Shown one piece after another: positions 35,247 to 43,725 of a stretch of DNA of 59,324 bases (positions within the stretch are counted from its first letter, which is position 1; every line of letters starts with the position of its first letter). The notes under the pieces are model-generated. The model had not been told where the DNA came from. It saw only the letters and a program-made list of their open reading frames with translations, and did not search any database. The stretch spans positions 1 to 59,324 of the forward strand of contig NZ_KB375271.1 of the NCBI RefSeq assembly GCF_000314735.2. The letters are read 5' to 3'. Origin of the DNA: Afipia felis ATCC 53690. Its GTDB lineage: Bacteria; Pseudomonadota; Alphaproteobacteria; Rhizobiales; Xanthobacteraceae. The position numbers were made by a program, and so were the translations under genes.

Positions 35247-36428
35247 ATGGACGACATCACTTCCCGCGTGCTGGTCTCCGACCCCGAAGCCCGGCGCGCC
35301 CTGCAGCTCGACGCGCTCTCGGCAATCTTGCCGATGGAGCGGCGCGATCGGCTCGCCGAGCTCCTGACCGACGACGACGTCGCGACCCTGAAACATCTCG
35401 CGCGCGAGGGCATGGGCGAAAATACCCTGCGGGCGCTCGCCTCCGATTTGGCTTACCTCGAGGGCTGGGCGAGGGCCGCGACCGGAGCACCGCTGCCGTG
35501 GCCGGCGCCGGAAAGCCTGGCCCTGAAGTACGTGGCGCATCACCTCTGGGATCCTTCCGCGCGCGAAACCGACCCGCAACACGGCATGCCGGCCGAGGTC
35601 GCGGCAGAGCTGCGAGCGGCGTTGCTACTTCGCACTGAGGGACCGCACGCGCCATCGACGGTCAAGCGCCGGCTGGCGAACTGGGGGACGCTGCATCGCT
35701 GGAAAGGGCAGGAGGGTCCGTTCCACGCCCCCAGTCTTCGCGCGGCCTTACGGCTCGCGGTCCGGGCCAGCGTCCGGCCGCGCCAGCGCAAGAGCAAGCG
35801 GGCGGTGACCCGCGACGTGCTCGACCGGCTGCTCGCGACATGTTGCTCCGACCGGCTCGTCGACACCCGCGATCTGGCGATCCTGCTCCTCGCGTTCGCC
35901 TCGGGCGGACGCCGACGGAGCGAGGTGGCGCGACTCCGGGTCGAGCAGATCACCGACGAGCCCGCGGTGCCGCTCGACCCCAAGGATCCGCATTCCCCAA
36001 CTTTGCCGTGCGTGGCGATCCAGCTCGGCCGGACCAAAACCGGGGTCGCGGACGAGGCGGGCAGGGTGTTTTTGGTCGGTCCGCCGGTCGAAGCATTGCG
36101 CGAATGGCTCGAGCGTGCCGATATCGGCAAGGGGCCGATCTTCCGCGCTATCGACCGTTGGGAGGCCTTGGAGGAGCGGGCGTTGACACCGCAATCGGTC
36201 AACCTCATCGTCAAGCGGCGCTGTGCGATAGCGGGTCTCGAGCCGCGGGAGTTTTCCGCGCACGGGCTACGGTCAGGATATCTGACGGAAGCGGCCCGCC
36301 AGGGGGTGGCCTTGCAAGAAGCGATGCAGCAATCGCAGCACCGGTCGGTGCAGCAGGCGGCGAGCTACTACAATGACGCCGAGCGAGCCCAGGGCAGGGC
36401 ATCTCGCCTATATTCGGTAGAGAGGTGA
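35247..36428 (+). CDS. Tyrosine recombinase/integrase
   Basis: Recombinase of 393 residues with N-terminal SAM-like domain (ENTLRALASDLAYLEGWARA) and catalytic residues R (SGGRRRSEVARL), HxxR (FSAHGLRSGYLT), H (SQHRSVQQAA) and Y (ASYYNDAERA). It resembles the integrases often found beside repABC loci on alphaproteobacterial plasmids. Candidate roles are multimer resolution or mobility of the phd-vapC cassette. It ends 22 bases before the first parS site. Confidence 0.88.
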   Translation: MDDITSRVLVSDPEARRALQLDALSAILPMERRDRLAELLTDDDVATLKHLAREGMGENTLRALASDLAYLEGWARAATGAPLPWPAPESLALKYVAHHLWDPSARETDPQHGMPAEVAAELRAALLLRTEGPHAPSTVKRRLANWGTLHRWKGQEGPFHAPSLRAALRLAVRASVRPRQRKSKRAVTRDVLDRLLATCCSDRLVDTRDLAILLLAFASGGRRRSEVARLRVEQITDEPAVPLDPKDPHSPTLPCVAIQLGRTKTGVADEAGRVFLVGPPVEALREWLERADIGKGPIFRAIDRWEALEERALTPQSVNLIVKRRCAIAGLEPREFSAHGLRSGYLTEAARQGVALQEAMQQSQHRSVQQAASYYNDAERAQGRASRLYSVER

Positions 36429-36450
36429 GGCCCCGGAGCGGCCAAAGAAC

Positions 36451-36466
36451 GTTGTCAGCAGACAAC
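36451..36466. promoter_or_regulatory. parS: parS site 1
   Basis: GTTGTCAGCAGACAAC, an exact match to the repABC parS consensus GTTNNCNGCNGNNAAC. It lies between the integrase gene and repA. Confidence 0.92.
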
Positions 36467-36485
36467 GTCCCGTCTGAAGTCGGAT

Positions 36486-36501
36486 GTTGTCTGCTGACAA
36501 C
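36486..36501. promoter_or_regulatory. parS: parS site 2
   Basis: GTTGTCTGCTGACAAC, also an exact consensus match, 19 bases after site 1. The repA promoter region lies between here and 36641. Confidence 0.92.
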
Positions 36502-36641
36502 AAATGCTGTCGACCTCGCGTGACCTATCGGACGTTAAGGTCTCGTTAACCCTTAATTTGTTGCGGCGACTCGGGAATTGTGTCTTCTCTCAAGACGGAC
36601 AAATACCGTCTGACGCAGAGAAACCGTCTTGAGTCGCCATA

Positions 36642-37844
36642 ATGAGCATCGTTGACGAGGAAAATGAGACGGCGAGCGCGCGGATCACGCGACACGCGGG
36701 CATCCTCTCGGGTCAGCTCCGTTCGCTGAGCACCACGCTATTCCCTCCAGCAGCCAGCAAATCACTCCGCTCTTTCACCTCAGGCGAGGTCGCCAAAATC
36801 GTCCGCGTATCGGACGGATATCTCAGGCAGCTCTCGTTGGACGGCCTAGGCCCGATCCCCTCTACCGGTCATGGCGGGCGGCGGTCTTACACACTGGCGC
36901 AAATAAATGAGCTGCGCGCCTACCTTGCCGAGGCGCGTCCGCGGGAACGGCTTGAGTTTTTTCCGCGCCGCCGGGACGACGAAAAGTTGCAGATCATCAC
37001 CGTTGCGAACTTCAAGGGTGGCTCAGCGAAGACGACAACAGCTCTGTATCTTTCTCAGTATCTCGCACTGGCGGGCTTTCGGGTACTGGCTCTCGATCTC
37101 GACCCCCAGGCCTCTCTCTCGGCCATGTTCGGCTATCAACCCGAATTTGATATCGGCCCAAACGAGACGATCTATGGGGCCATCCGTTACGACGATCAGC
37201 GCCGGCCCCTGCGTGAGGTTGTTCGCCCCACATATTTCGAAGGAATTGGCTTGGTGCCAGGAAATCTCGAACTCATGGAGTTCGAGCACCATACGCCCCG
37301 AGCGATGATCGAGCGTCGGGAGCGGGGACATGACCTATTCTTCCGTCGATTGGCTTCCGCGATTGATCAAGTGGCAGACGATTATGATGTCGTCGTGATC
37401 GACTGCCCGCCCCAGCTCGGATACCTCACGATGGGGGCGCTGAACGCCGCCACCGCGATGCTCGTGACAATCCATCCCCAAATGGTGGATGTCGCTTCGA
37501 TGAGCCAGTTTCTGCTTATGACCTCCGACCTGATGGCGGTCATCGAGGAAGCGGGCGGCCGCCTCGACCATGATTTCATTCGCTACGTCATCACGCGCCA
37601 CGATCCAAATGACGTGCCGGAGGCCCAGATCGTTGCGCTCCTACGAAACCTGTTCGGGTCGGACGTACTGCAAGCGACGGTGTGGAAGTCGACGGCAGTC
37701 GCCAACGCAGGCCTAACCAAACAGTCACTCTACGAACTAGATCGCGGATCCGTAGGCAGAGGGGCATACGACCGAGCCCTGGAATCGGTGGATGCTGTCA
37801 ACGGTGAGATCACGCAACTCATAAAGAAGGTGTGGGGGCGATGA
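36642..37844 (+). CDS. repA: RepA, ParA-type partition ATPase of repABC
   Basis: Protein of 400 residues. N-terminal DNA-binding region (residues about 45-95) with FTSGEVAKIVRVSDGYLRQLS, then a ParA ATPase core: KGGSAKTT (deviant Walker A, 125-132), LDLDPQASLS, and VVIDCPPQLGYLT. With RepB it segregates the plasmid and represses the operon. The ATG at 36642 starts MSIVDEENETASARITRHAG. It overlaps repB by ATGA. Confidence 0.95.
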   Translation: MSIVDEENETASARITRHAGILSGQLRSLSTTLFPPAASKSLRSFTSGEVAKIVRVSDGYLRQLSLDGLGPIPSTGHGGRRSYTLAQINELRAYLAEARPRERLEFFPRRRDDEKLQIITVANFKGGSAKTTTALYLSQYLALAGFRVLALDLDPQASLSAMFGYQPEFDIGPNETIYGAIRYDDQRRPLREVVRPTYFEGIGLVPGNLELMEFEHHTPRAMIERRERGHDLFFRRLASAIDQVADDYDVVVIDCPPQLGYLTMGALNAATAMLVTIHPQMVDVASMSQFLLMTSDLMAVIEEAGGRLDHDFIRYVITRHDPNDVPEAQIVALLRNLFGSDVLQATVWKSTAVANAGLTKQSLYELDRGSVGRGAYDRALESVDAVNGEITQLIKKVWGR

Positions 37845-38863
37845 GCAAGCGCACTGACACAATCAAAAGCCTCTTCACCGCCCCTCACACGGTCCCGTTG
37901 TCTGCTGACAACAAAACTTCCGCAGCGCCAGCGCGAGTCTCAGCCGGCGCCGTGCGATCGCTGAAGGATTCGTTTTCGGAGGTCGAAAAGGAAAACCAAG
38001 AACTCCGGGACAAAATTGCCGCGGGCGCGACGATCATCGAGATCAACCCGCTCCTTGTCGATCCTTCTCCGGTCGCTGATCGTTTTCGAGACGACGACGC
38101 CAGCTCCGACGAGGTTCTAAAGCAATCGATTGCACAAAGGGGGCAGGAAGTACCGATCCTCGTCCGTGAGCATCCGACGGCGCCCGGGCGATATCAAAGC
38201 GCGTATGGCCATCGTCGCGTTCGTATTACGCGTGAGCTAGGCATTCTCGTGAAAGCGATCCTCAAGCCCCTCTCGGATGAAGAGCTCGTGGTGGCCCAGG
38301 GCCTTGAGAACGGTCCGCGCGAAGATTTGAGTTTCGTCGAGCGCGCAATGTTTGCGATGCACATCGAAGACGCCGGACACAAGCGCTCGGTGGTTCAAGA
38401 TGCACTCGCCATCGACAGAGCTGAGGCGTCGAAGCTGATCACCGTTGCGAAGGCGATCCCGCACGACATTGTCGACGCGATTGGCAAGGCTCCGAAAATC
38501 GGTCGTGGCCGATGGCAAACCTTTTCGGAACTGCTTGCGGACCCCGCGGTGGTCAAACGCATCAGAGCTACAATCAGCGACCCGGCATTTGCCGGCCGAG
38601 ATTCGGATGGGAGATTTCTCGCCGCATTTTCTGCGGCTAGCCGCTCTGCCGCGAAACATGCCTCCCGGACCGAACGCGCGGCTGCGGTACTGGCTGCTAA
38701 CGGACAGCGAATCGCTCAAGTTCAACGTGCAGACCGCGAATTGAAACTCTCCATCGACAAGAAGGTGCCCGCCTCATTCGCGGACTTTCTCGTCGAACAG
38801 CTCCCGCACTTGTTCGACACCTTCTCCAAGTCGAGCGAGCGTAAGGAGGCCAACGAGGCGTAA
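37841..38863 (+). CDS. repB: RepB, ParB-type partition protein of repABC
   Basis: Protein of 340 residues: N-terminal RepA-interaction segment, ParB domain with YQSAYGHRRVRITRELG (GHRR near 120), central HTH (DALAIDRAEASKLITVAKAIP) and a C-terminal dimerisation region. It binds the parS sites, one of which lies inside its own first codons. Start by ATGA overlap with repA. Confidence 0.95.
   Translation: MSKRTDTIKSLFTAPHTVPLSADNKTSAAPARVSAGAVRSLKDSFSEVEKENQELRDKIAAGATIIEINPLLVDPSPVADRFRDDDASSDEVLKQSIAQRGQEVPILVREHPTAPGRYQSAYGHRRVRITRELGILVKAILKPLSDEELVVAQGLENGPREDLSFVERAMFAMHIEDAGHKRSVVQDALAIDRAEASKLITVAKAIPHDIVDAIGKAPKIGRGRWQTFSELLADPAVVKRIRATISDPAFAGRDSDGRFLAAFSAASRSAAKHASRTERAAAVLAANGQRIAQVQRADRELKLSIDKKVPASFADFLVEQLPHLFDTFSKSSERKEANEA
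37897..37912. promoter_or_regulatory. parS: parS site 3, inside repB
   Basis: GTTGTCTGCTGACAAC, identical to site 2, coding for part of the RepB N-terminus (PLSADN). Confidence 0.9.
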
Positions 38864-38907
38864 CTGCCTCATCCATCAACCATCTACTAGGAGCAACACG
38901 GCAAAAG

Positions 38908-38982
38908 AAAAAAGGCCCCCGAAACGGAGTTCCGGAAGCCTTCTCTTCAAGTTTGGCGACTGAGAGAGAATCACTTTCGCGA
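38908..38982 (-). ncRNA. Antisense RNA controlling repC (ctRNA)
   Basis: The repB-repC gap on the minus strand shows a terminator: 8-bp stem at 38914-38940 followed by T6. Upstream lies a -35-like TTGACT (complement at 38988-38993); the -10 is weak. This is the position and layout of the repABC counter-transcribed RNA that limits RepC synthesis. Boundaries are approximate. Confidence 0.75.
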
Positions 38983-39059
38983 ATCGCAGTCAAGAGTCTC
39001 AACGCGATTTAATCGTCGTTTCGGCGAGCGGATTTTCTTTGCCCGGCTGAGGCAAAGAC

Positions 39060-40292
39060 ATGCAGTCACACTCCCCAACGACGCCCTTTGGGCGGCGATC
39101 GCTGACGCTTGCCCATGTGGCAAGCCAAATGGTGGCCACCGCGCGGCCGCCCGAGAAGGTCGTGCACAAATGGAAGATATTTCATGCCATCTGCACGGCG
39201 CGGCCGCGCCTGGGCGTCTCCGAGCGCTCGTTATCGGTCTTGAACGCGCTGCTGACCTTCCACCCCGAGACCGCGCTTACCGGCGAAGACGACCTGATCG
39301 TCTTCCCGTCGAACCATCAGTTGTCGCTGCGGGCGCATGGGATGCCGGCATCGACACTGCGGCGTCACCTCGCGGTTCTCGTCGACGCCGGCCTGGTCGT
39401 TCGGCGCGATAGTCCAAACGGCAAGCGCTATGCGCGGAAGGGCAGCGCCGGCGAGATCGAACTGGCGTTTGGTTTCGACATTTCGCCACTGGTTGTTCGA
39501 TCGGAGGAGTTCGAGAGCCTGGCGGCCGACATCGAGGCAGAAGCGCGGGCGCTCAAGCTTGTCCGGGAGCGGATCACGCTGTGCCGGCGGGACATTGCCA
39601 AGATGATCGCCACCGGCATCGAGGAAGATGTTCCGACACGTCGAGACGGGCAGGGGCCGGCCGATTGGCAGGAAGTCCATGCCGCCTTCCGCTCGATCGT
39701 CGATCAGATTCCACGCACCGCAACGAGGCAAGAACTCGAGCCGATCGCCGAAGAGCTGTCACAGCTTGCAGATGACGTCCTCAATCTTCTGAAAACACAC
39801 ATCAAATCCACTGATTCAAGCGCCAATGAGTCCCATACTGAGCGCCACATACAGAATTCAAATACAGATCCCTTAATTGATCTTGAACCTAGCCTTCGAG
39901 AAGGCAGGGCGGCGAGGGCGGAGCCCAAACCTCAACCACCGAGGGTGGCGGAAGGGACGTATCCGTTGGGAATGGTGCTGAACGCTTGCCCAGACATCGT
40001 GGATTACGCCAAGGGCGGGATTTCGAACTGGCGGGATTTGCTCGCGACCGCCGCAGTGGTTCGATCGATGCTGGGGATCAGTCCGAGCGCCTGGGAAGAG
40101 GCGCAAACTGTGCTGGGCGAGACGCCGGCTGCGATTGTCGTCGCCTGCATCCTGCAGCGCGGCGCTGCGATCAGATCCGCCGGCGGCTATCTCCGCGGAC
40201 TGACCCGGAAAGCGGAGGCCGGAGAGTTTTCGCTTGGCCCGATTTTGATGTCGCAGATCAATTCGCGTCTCAGCGAAAAGCGGCGGGCGTGA
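39060..40292 (+). CDS. repC: RepC, replication initiator of repABC
   Basis: Protein of 410 residues with the RepC N-terminal winged-helix domain (TTPFGRRSLTLAHVASQMV, HKWKIFHAICTARPRLGVSERSLSVLNALLTFHP) and the C-terminal region with VLNACPDIVDYAKGGISNWRDLL and RSMLGISPSAWEEAQTVLGE. It initiates replication at an oriV within its own gene, normally in an AT-rich tract; here 39800-39900 is the AT-richest part. Controlled by the antisense RNA upstream. Confidence 0.95.
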   Translation: MQSHSPTTPFGRRSLTLAHVASQMVATARPPEKVVHKWKIFHAICTARPRLGVSERSLSVLNALLTFHPETALTGEDDLIVFPSNHQLSLRAHGMPASTLRRHLAVLVDAGLVVRRDSPNGKRYARKGSAGEIELAFGFDISPLVVRSEEFESLAADIEAEARALKLVRERITLCRRDIAKMIATGIEEDVPTRRDGQGPADWQEVHAAFRSIVDQIPRTATRQELEPIAEELSQLADDVLNLLKTHIKSTDSSANESHTERHIQNSNTDPLIDLEPSLREGRAARAEPKPQPPRVAEGTYPLGMVLNACPDIVDYAKGGISNWRDLLATAAVVRSMLGISPSAWEEAQTVLGETPAAIVVACILQRGAAIRSAGGYLRGLTRKAEAGEFSLGPILMSQINSRLSEKRRA

Positions 40293-40351
40293 CGTAATGG
40301 TCGACCTCATCTTCACCTCCTCGCTTTGCCTGGCATTCTTGAGCTTTAGCC

Positions 40352-40573
40352 ATGGACGCACTTGGCTGCGAGCAGGTGATCGAGCGCCCCGGGGGTCGCG
40401 GAAAACTGAAACTGCGCGGCCGTTCCGCAGTGCTCGGTCTCTCCGCGCGGGCCGCACGCATCCTGGGAATCGCCAAGACGATCGTACTCGTCAGGACAGG
40501 TCGGCGCTTCCGAAATGTCGTCCGTCGGCAAATGTGCGAAACGCCGCAACGATCACATGGCCGTCCCTTTTGA
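40352..40573 (+). CDS. Possible small basic protein
   Basis: Open frame of 73 residues, MDALGCEQVIERPGGRGKLK at the start, with a helical, basic, protein-like middle (LSARAARILGIAKTIVLVRTGRRFRNVVRR). No family recognised and only a weak ribosome binding site. Listed because it is the best candidate in the 618-base gap between repC and ssb. Confidence 0.3.
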   Translation: MDALGCEQVIERPGGRGKLKLRGRSAVLGLSARAARILGIAKTIVLVRTGRRFRNVVRRQMCETPQRSHGRPF

Positions 40574-40627
40574 TCCGTCCGCCGAAGATCCGGGCGCTGG
40601 CGACGATCGCAGATCTTTCCCCTGTTC

Positions 40628-40891
40628 GGGCTGTCGCTCCCGGTTGCATGGCTGGATTCCTATGGCCGTCGACGGCACGTCGGCCCCTGGAGCCAAGAAT
40701 TTTCCCCTGCCGGTTTCCCCCGCAAGCGGGGACCCCGACCAGCATTCCTCGCGCATGCGCCTGCAGCGCCAAAATTCGTGGCTCCGGCCGGGGCGCAGCG
40801 CTGCGCTTGCCCTCCGCTCGCCTCTGGCGGCTCCGGCTCTGTTTCGTCTTCCCGGCCATGAACGGATCGCCATCGCAACGGGGCACAGCCC
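40628..40891. promoter_or_regulatory. Large nested fold-back leader of ssb
   Basis: The outer arm 40628-40653 (with GGGCTGT and GTTGCATGGC) pairs with 40869-40891. The middle stem 40689-40703 pairs with 40771-40785 over 14 of 15 positions. The inner hairpin CCCCGC-AA-GCGGGG is at 40718-40731. It ends 19 bases before the ssb start. Confidence 0.65.
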
Positions 40892-40910
40892 CACAAGATG
40901 GAGAAAGATA

Positions 40911-41243
40911 ATGCGCAATATCGCCGAATTCACTCTCATCGGTCGGGTCGGAACCATCAAGCAGGTCGGCAAGACTGTTCGCGTCAGCATCTGCGCCAAC
41001 TACCCGTTCAAGGACGACAAAGGTCAGTGGAAGGACGACGCGCACTGGAACGAGGTCACAATCTTCACAAAGGCGATCCAGTCTTACGTGAACGAGCACA
41101 TCAGCAAGGGAGACTTGGTCCACGTCCGCGGGCGACTTCGGCAGAACAGCTTTGAGCGCGACGGCCAGCGGGTTTACACCGTCGATCTCATCGGTCTGGA
41201 GTTGGGCCGGCTGGCGCAAGCCAGCGAGCGCGTCGCCGCATAG
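40911..41243 (+). CDS. ssb: Single-stranded DNA-binding protein
   Basis: OB-fold protein of 110 residues: MRNIAEFTLIGRVGTIKQVG, WNEVTIFTKAIQSYVNEHISKGDLVHVRGRLRQNSFERDG. It lacks the acidic C-terminal tip of housekeeping SSB, as is common for plasmid SSB-like proteins. It probably coats single-stranded plasmid DNA during transfer or replication. The ATG at 40911 follows GGAGAAAGATA and the fold-back leader. Confidence 0.85.
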   Translation: MRNIAEFTLIGRVGTIKQVGKTVRVSICANYPFKDDKGQWKDDAHWNEVTIFTKAIQSYVNEHISKGDLVHVRGRLRQNSFERDGQRVYTVDLIGLELGRLAQASERVAA

Positions 41244-41249
41244 CGGATC

Positions 41250-41275
41250 GGCGGGGAGGTTTTGGCCTCCCCGCC
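41250..41275 (+). terminator. Terminator after ssb
   Basis: Perfect 10-bp stem GGCGGGGAGG/CCTCCCCGCC with a T-rich loop. The tail (GCTTTCC) is short, and the stem may serve both strands, as the convergent HTH gene ends at 41303. Confidence 0.75.
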
Positions 41276-41302
41276 GCTTTCCGCCTTCCGGTTGTGCTAA
41301 TT

Positions 41303-41788
41303 TCAGTATGGCAATTTGCGTGATCGCGTCTGACGCGCAAGGCTACGCTCGGCTTGATTTTTCTTTTCGATTGCGGAAACCAACTCATCGTAATCGATAC
41401 CGCTTTTATTCAGCGCACGACGGGCATCGGTATCGTTGAAGCCAAGCAATTCGAATACACTCATATTGAGGCTCGATGCGATGCGTTCGATGGTTCGGAG
41501 CGTCGGATTTCCTCTACCACGCACCATCGTGTAGTAGGTGCCGCGCGCAAGGCCTAGCTTTCGCTGGAAGCGTTCCGTCCCACCGTTCTCGATTTCGAGT
41601 TGCTGGAGCCGGGCTGCAAGCATTTCACTCAGAACAGAATGATCGGTCGCCTGGGGTTTGCGGACTGGTGACATGGTAGGTTGGCTTTCGGGTCCACCGG
41701 GAGAAACGCCGGGGAACATACACCAAGCCCGAGGTCCAGTATATTGGACGTTGGAGAATTTTACAGGCAAATCTTTGAAACGACTCAT
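41303..41788 (-). CDS. Xre-family HTH regulator 1
   Basis: Protein of 161 residues from ATG 41788 (ATGA overlap with the upstream regulator), or 124 from ATG 41674. HTH region: RFQRKLGLARGTYYTMVRGRGNPTLRTIERIASSLNMSVFELLGF. The tail is basic. The shorter start is possible because an operator-like motif (41740-41752) lies between the two candidate starts. Probably a repressor in the control of the second repC or of transfer genes. Confidence 0.7.
   Translation of the reverse strand: MSRFKDLPVKFSNVQYTGPRAWCMFPGVSPGGPESQPTMSPVRKPQATDHSVLSEMLAARLQQLEIENGGTERFQRKLGLARGTYYTMVRGRGNPTLRTIERIASSLNMSVFELLGFNDTDARRALNKSGIDYDELVSAIEKKNQAERSLARQTRSRKLPY
41740..41752 (+). promoter_or_regulatory. Operator-like motif, site A (TATATTGGACGTT)
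   Basis: One of five related 13-mers (consensus TATATTAGATGTT). It lies in the leader or early coding part of HTH regulator 1. GTCCA and TGGAC flank the AT core as an inverted repeat. Confidence 0.45.
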
Positions 41789-42177
41789 CTTGCCGCCCGA
41801 GTATCCCTGATGTCCGCGCGGCGTCCGGCCGTGGGGCTAACCTGCCGGTGAAGCAATCTCAGCGGGTCGATACCCGCCCGCTCGGCTATGAGCTCGATGT
41901 AATCGAGGCTGGGATTGGCTGCCGATGTCATCAAGTGGAAATAACTCGATCGCGGAATGCCAAGCCGCTCCGCGAATTCCCGCCGGCTCAGCCCCGATTC
42001 CAGCCTGAGCGCTTCCAATCCTGCGTGGAACGCACTCCGCAAGGTGCTGCCTTGCGCTGCGTGAGCTGCCTTTCGGCGGCAACACTTCTCACCCATCGCT
42101 GATTCCTCGCAGTTCCAAACGCAAACGGTTCCGCCGCTCCGCCGGTCAAGCCTCCATGTTGGACGGCCGGTCAACAT
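41785..42177 (-). CDS. Xre-family HTH regulator 2
   Basis: Protein of 130 residues with HTH LSRREFAERLGIPRSSYFHLMTSAANPSLDYIELIAERAGIDPLRLL. ATG 42177; a shorter start at MGEKCC is possible. A -35/-10 pair (TTGGTT, 17 bp, TATATT) reads leftward just upstream, with the -10 inside operator-like site B. It is followed by regulator 1 in one transcript and divergent from the second repC. Confidence 0.7.
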   Translation of the reverse strand: MLTGRPTWRLDRRSGGTVCVWNCEESAMGEKCCRRKAAHAAQGSTLRSAFHAGLEALRLESGLSRREFAERLGIPRSSYFHLMTSAANPSLDYIELIAERAGIDPLRLLHRQVSPTAGRRADIRDTRAAR

Positions 42178-42185
42178 TCAATATA
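42173..42185 (-). promoter_or_regulatory. Operator-like motif, site B (TATATTGAATGTT)
   Basis: Minus-strand copy of the five-site motif. It overlaps the -10 and start codon of HTH regulator 2, a position that fits autorepression. Confidence 0.5.
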
Positions 42186-42225
42186 ATAGACGGATTCGAT
42201 TCAACCAAGAGAGGTGCGTTCGGAC

Positions 42226-42307
42226 AAAGAAAAACCCGGCAGAGCCGGGTCTCTCATGAGGATGAACGGGCTGGCGACGCCAATCGCCAACAATGCCCCT
42301 ATCGCAT
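42226..42307 (-). ncRNA. Putative antisense RNA of second repC
   Basis: Minus-strand transcript predicted from a good promoter (-35 TTGAAC, 17 bp, -10 TAAAAT; complement at 42314-42342) to a perfect terminator (ACCCGGC, TCT, GCCGGGT, then T5; 42234-42250). About 75-80 nt long, antisense to the leader of the second repC. It matches the repABC ctRNA in position and size. Confidence 0.72.
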
Positions 42308-42313
42308 AGAGGC

Positions 42314-42342
42314 ATTTTAGCCCGCGCCATCCGACAGTTCAA
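42314..42342 (-). promoter_or_regulatory. Promoter of second antisense RNA
   Basis: Complement of TTGAAC (42337-42342) and TAAAAT (42314-42319) at 17-bp spacing, close to sigma-70 consensus. Confidence 0.7.
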
Positions 42343-42406
42343 GGGGACTCGCGTTTTTACGCCACGGTCTTTGTTTGCCCGCGCTCTCGCTAACGAGAGG
42401 ACGCGA

Positions 42407-43645
42407 ATGGAGATGCTTGACCAAAATCCGATTACGCCGTTTGGGCGGCGACCGCTGTCGCTCAGTACCGTCGAGGCGCAACGCGGCGTGAGAGAATTCC
42501 CCGAGGGCAAGCCCGCGCACAAATGGCAGGTGTTCCGAAACATCTGTGAGGCGCGGGCATCGCTCGCCATCTCCGATCGCGCGCTTATGGTTTTGAACGC
42601 ACTGCTCTCGTTTCATCCCGACACAGTATTGACTGCCGGCGCGACCGATCTGGTCGTGTTTCCCTCAAATCGGCTTCTTGCCTTGCGCGCGCATGGGATG
42701 GCAGCCTCGACCTTGCGCCGCCATCTTGCGGCGCTTGTCGATCACGGACTCGTTCTCCGAAGGGATAGTCCGAATGGCAAACGCTACGCACGCAAGACGC
42801 CTTCCGGCGATATCGAACAGGCGTTTGGCTTCGATCTCGGACCGATCGTGGCCCGATCCGACGAATTCGCTGCCGCGGCCGAAGCCGCCATCGCCAAGCG
42901 CCAGGCGCTCGGCATTCTTCGCGAACGGATGACCTTGGCGCGGCGTGACATCGCCAAGATGATTGCGACTGGTGTGGAGCAGGGTGTCGCCGCCGATTGG
43001 GCCTCCTATCATCGGACGTTCCGAGAGATCCTGACCCGGCTTCCTCGCGTCCCGAAATGTGAGATTCTTGAGCCCATCGTTGTCGAACTAGTGAGCTTGG
43101 CAAAAGCGATCGTCAAAGCTCTCGAACAACACCTTGATCCGATCGAGCCCGTCCCGCCAATTTCATCGGCCGATCGGACTCAGAACTCAGGCCCGGAGGA
43201 GCCTAGTTCATCCGAACCTGACCCGGCACCGGGCGCCCATGAGATGGCTGACCCCAGCAACGCTCGAACGGCCAGCGCAATCCCTATTCGCATGGTGGTC
43301 GAACTCTGTCCCGACATCGTCGACTATGCGCGCAGTGGCATCCGCACGCCGCAGGATCTCATTACGACCGCATCCACCGTTCGTTCCATGCTCGGCATTA
43401 GTCCAAGCGCCTGGGAGGAAGCCCGCATCGCAATGGGCGATGGACAAGCCAGTGTAGTGCTCTCGGCCATTCTGCAACGGGGCAACGCCATCAAGAATCC
43501 AGGAGGCTATCTCCGAATCCTGGCCCGGCGCGCCGCAGCGGGCAAATTCTCAGTCTGGCCGATGCTGATGGCGCTTCGGCGGCAAGGGCAAGCTGCCCGT
43601 GACAGAGACCCACCCTCATCTTCCTTCCCGGACGACTTTTCGTAA
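42407..43645 (+). CDS. repC: Second RepC replication initiator
   Basis: RepC paralogue of 412 residues (410 from ATG 42413). Same domains as the first: ITPFGRRPLSLSTVEAQRG, HKWQVFRNICEARASLAISDRALMVLNALLSFHP, SPNGKRYARK and, near the end, RSMLGISPSAWEEARIAMGD. No repA or repB directly upstream. It has its own antisense RNA and two divergent HTH genes. It could be a second active replicon, an incompatibility escape copy, or a relic, though it is intact. Confidence 0.92.
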   Translation: MEMLDQNPITPFGRRPLSLSTVEAQRGVREFPEGKPAHKWQVFRNICEARASLAISDRALMVLNALLSFHPDTVLTAGATDLVVFPSNRLLALRAHGMAASTLRRHLAALVDHGLVLRRDSPNGKRYARKTPSGDIEQAFGFDLGPIVARSDEFAAAAEAAIAKRQALGILRERMTLARRDIAKMIATGVEQGVAADWASYHRTFREILTRLPRVPKCEILEPIVVELVSLAKAIVKALEQHLDPIEPVPPISSADRTQNSGPEEPSSSEPDPAPGAHEMADPSNARTASAIPIRMVVELCPDIVDYARSGIRTPQDLITTASTVRSMLGISPSAWEEARIAMGDGQASVVLSAILQRGNAIKNPGGYLRILARRAAAGKFSVWPMLMALRRQGQAARDRDPPSSSFPDDFS

Positions 43646-43725
43646 AGGTGATCCTGCTTGTGTCGCTTCCCTCATTTGGTGCGTCGCGTGGCCGCGAACA
43701 TGCGGCCTCAGCGCGGACATCTCTG

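Noticed and set aside
38914..38940. Terminator hairpin read as an end signal for repB mRNA
   Set aside because: The T-run is on the minus strand, and repC must be reached from the same operon; the antisense RNA explanation fits better.
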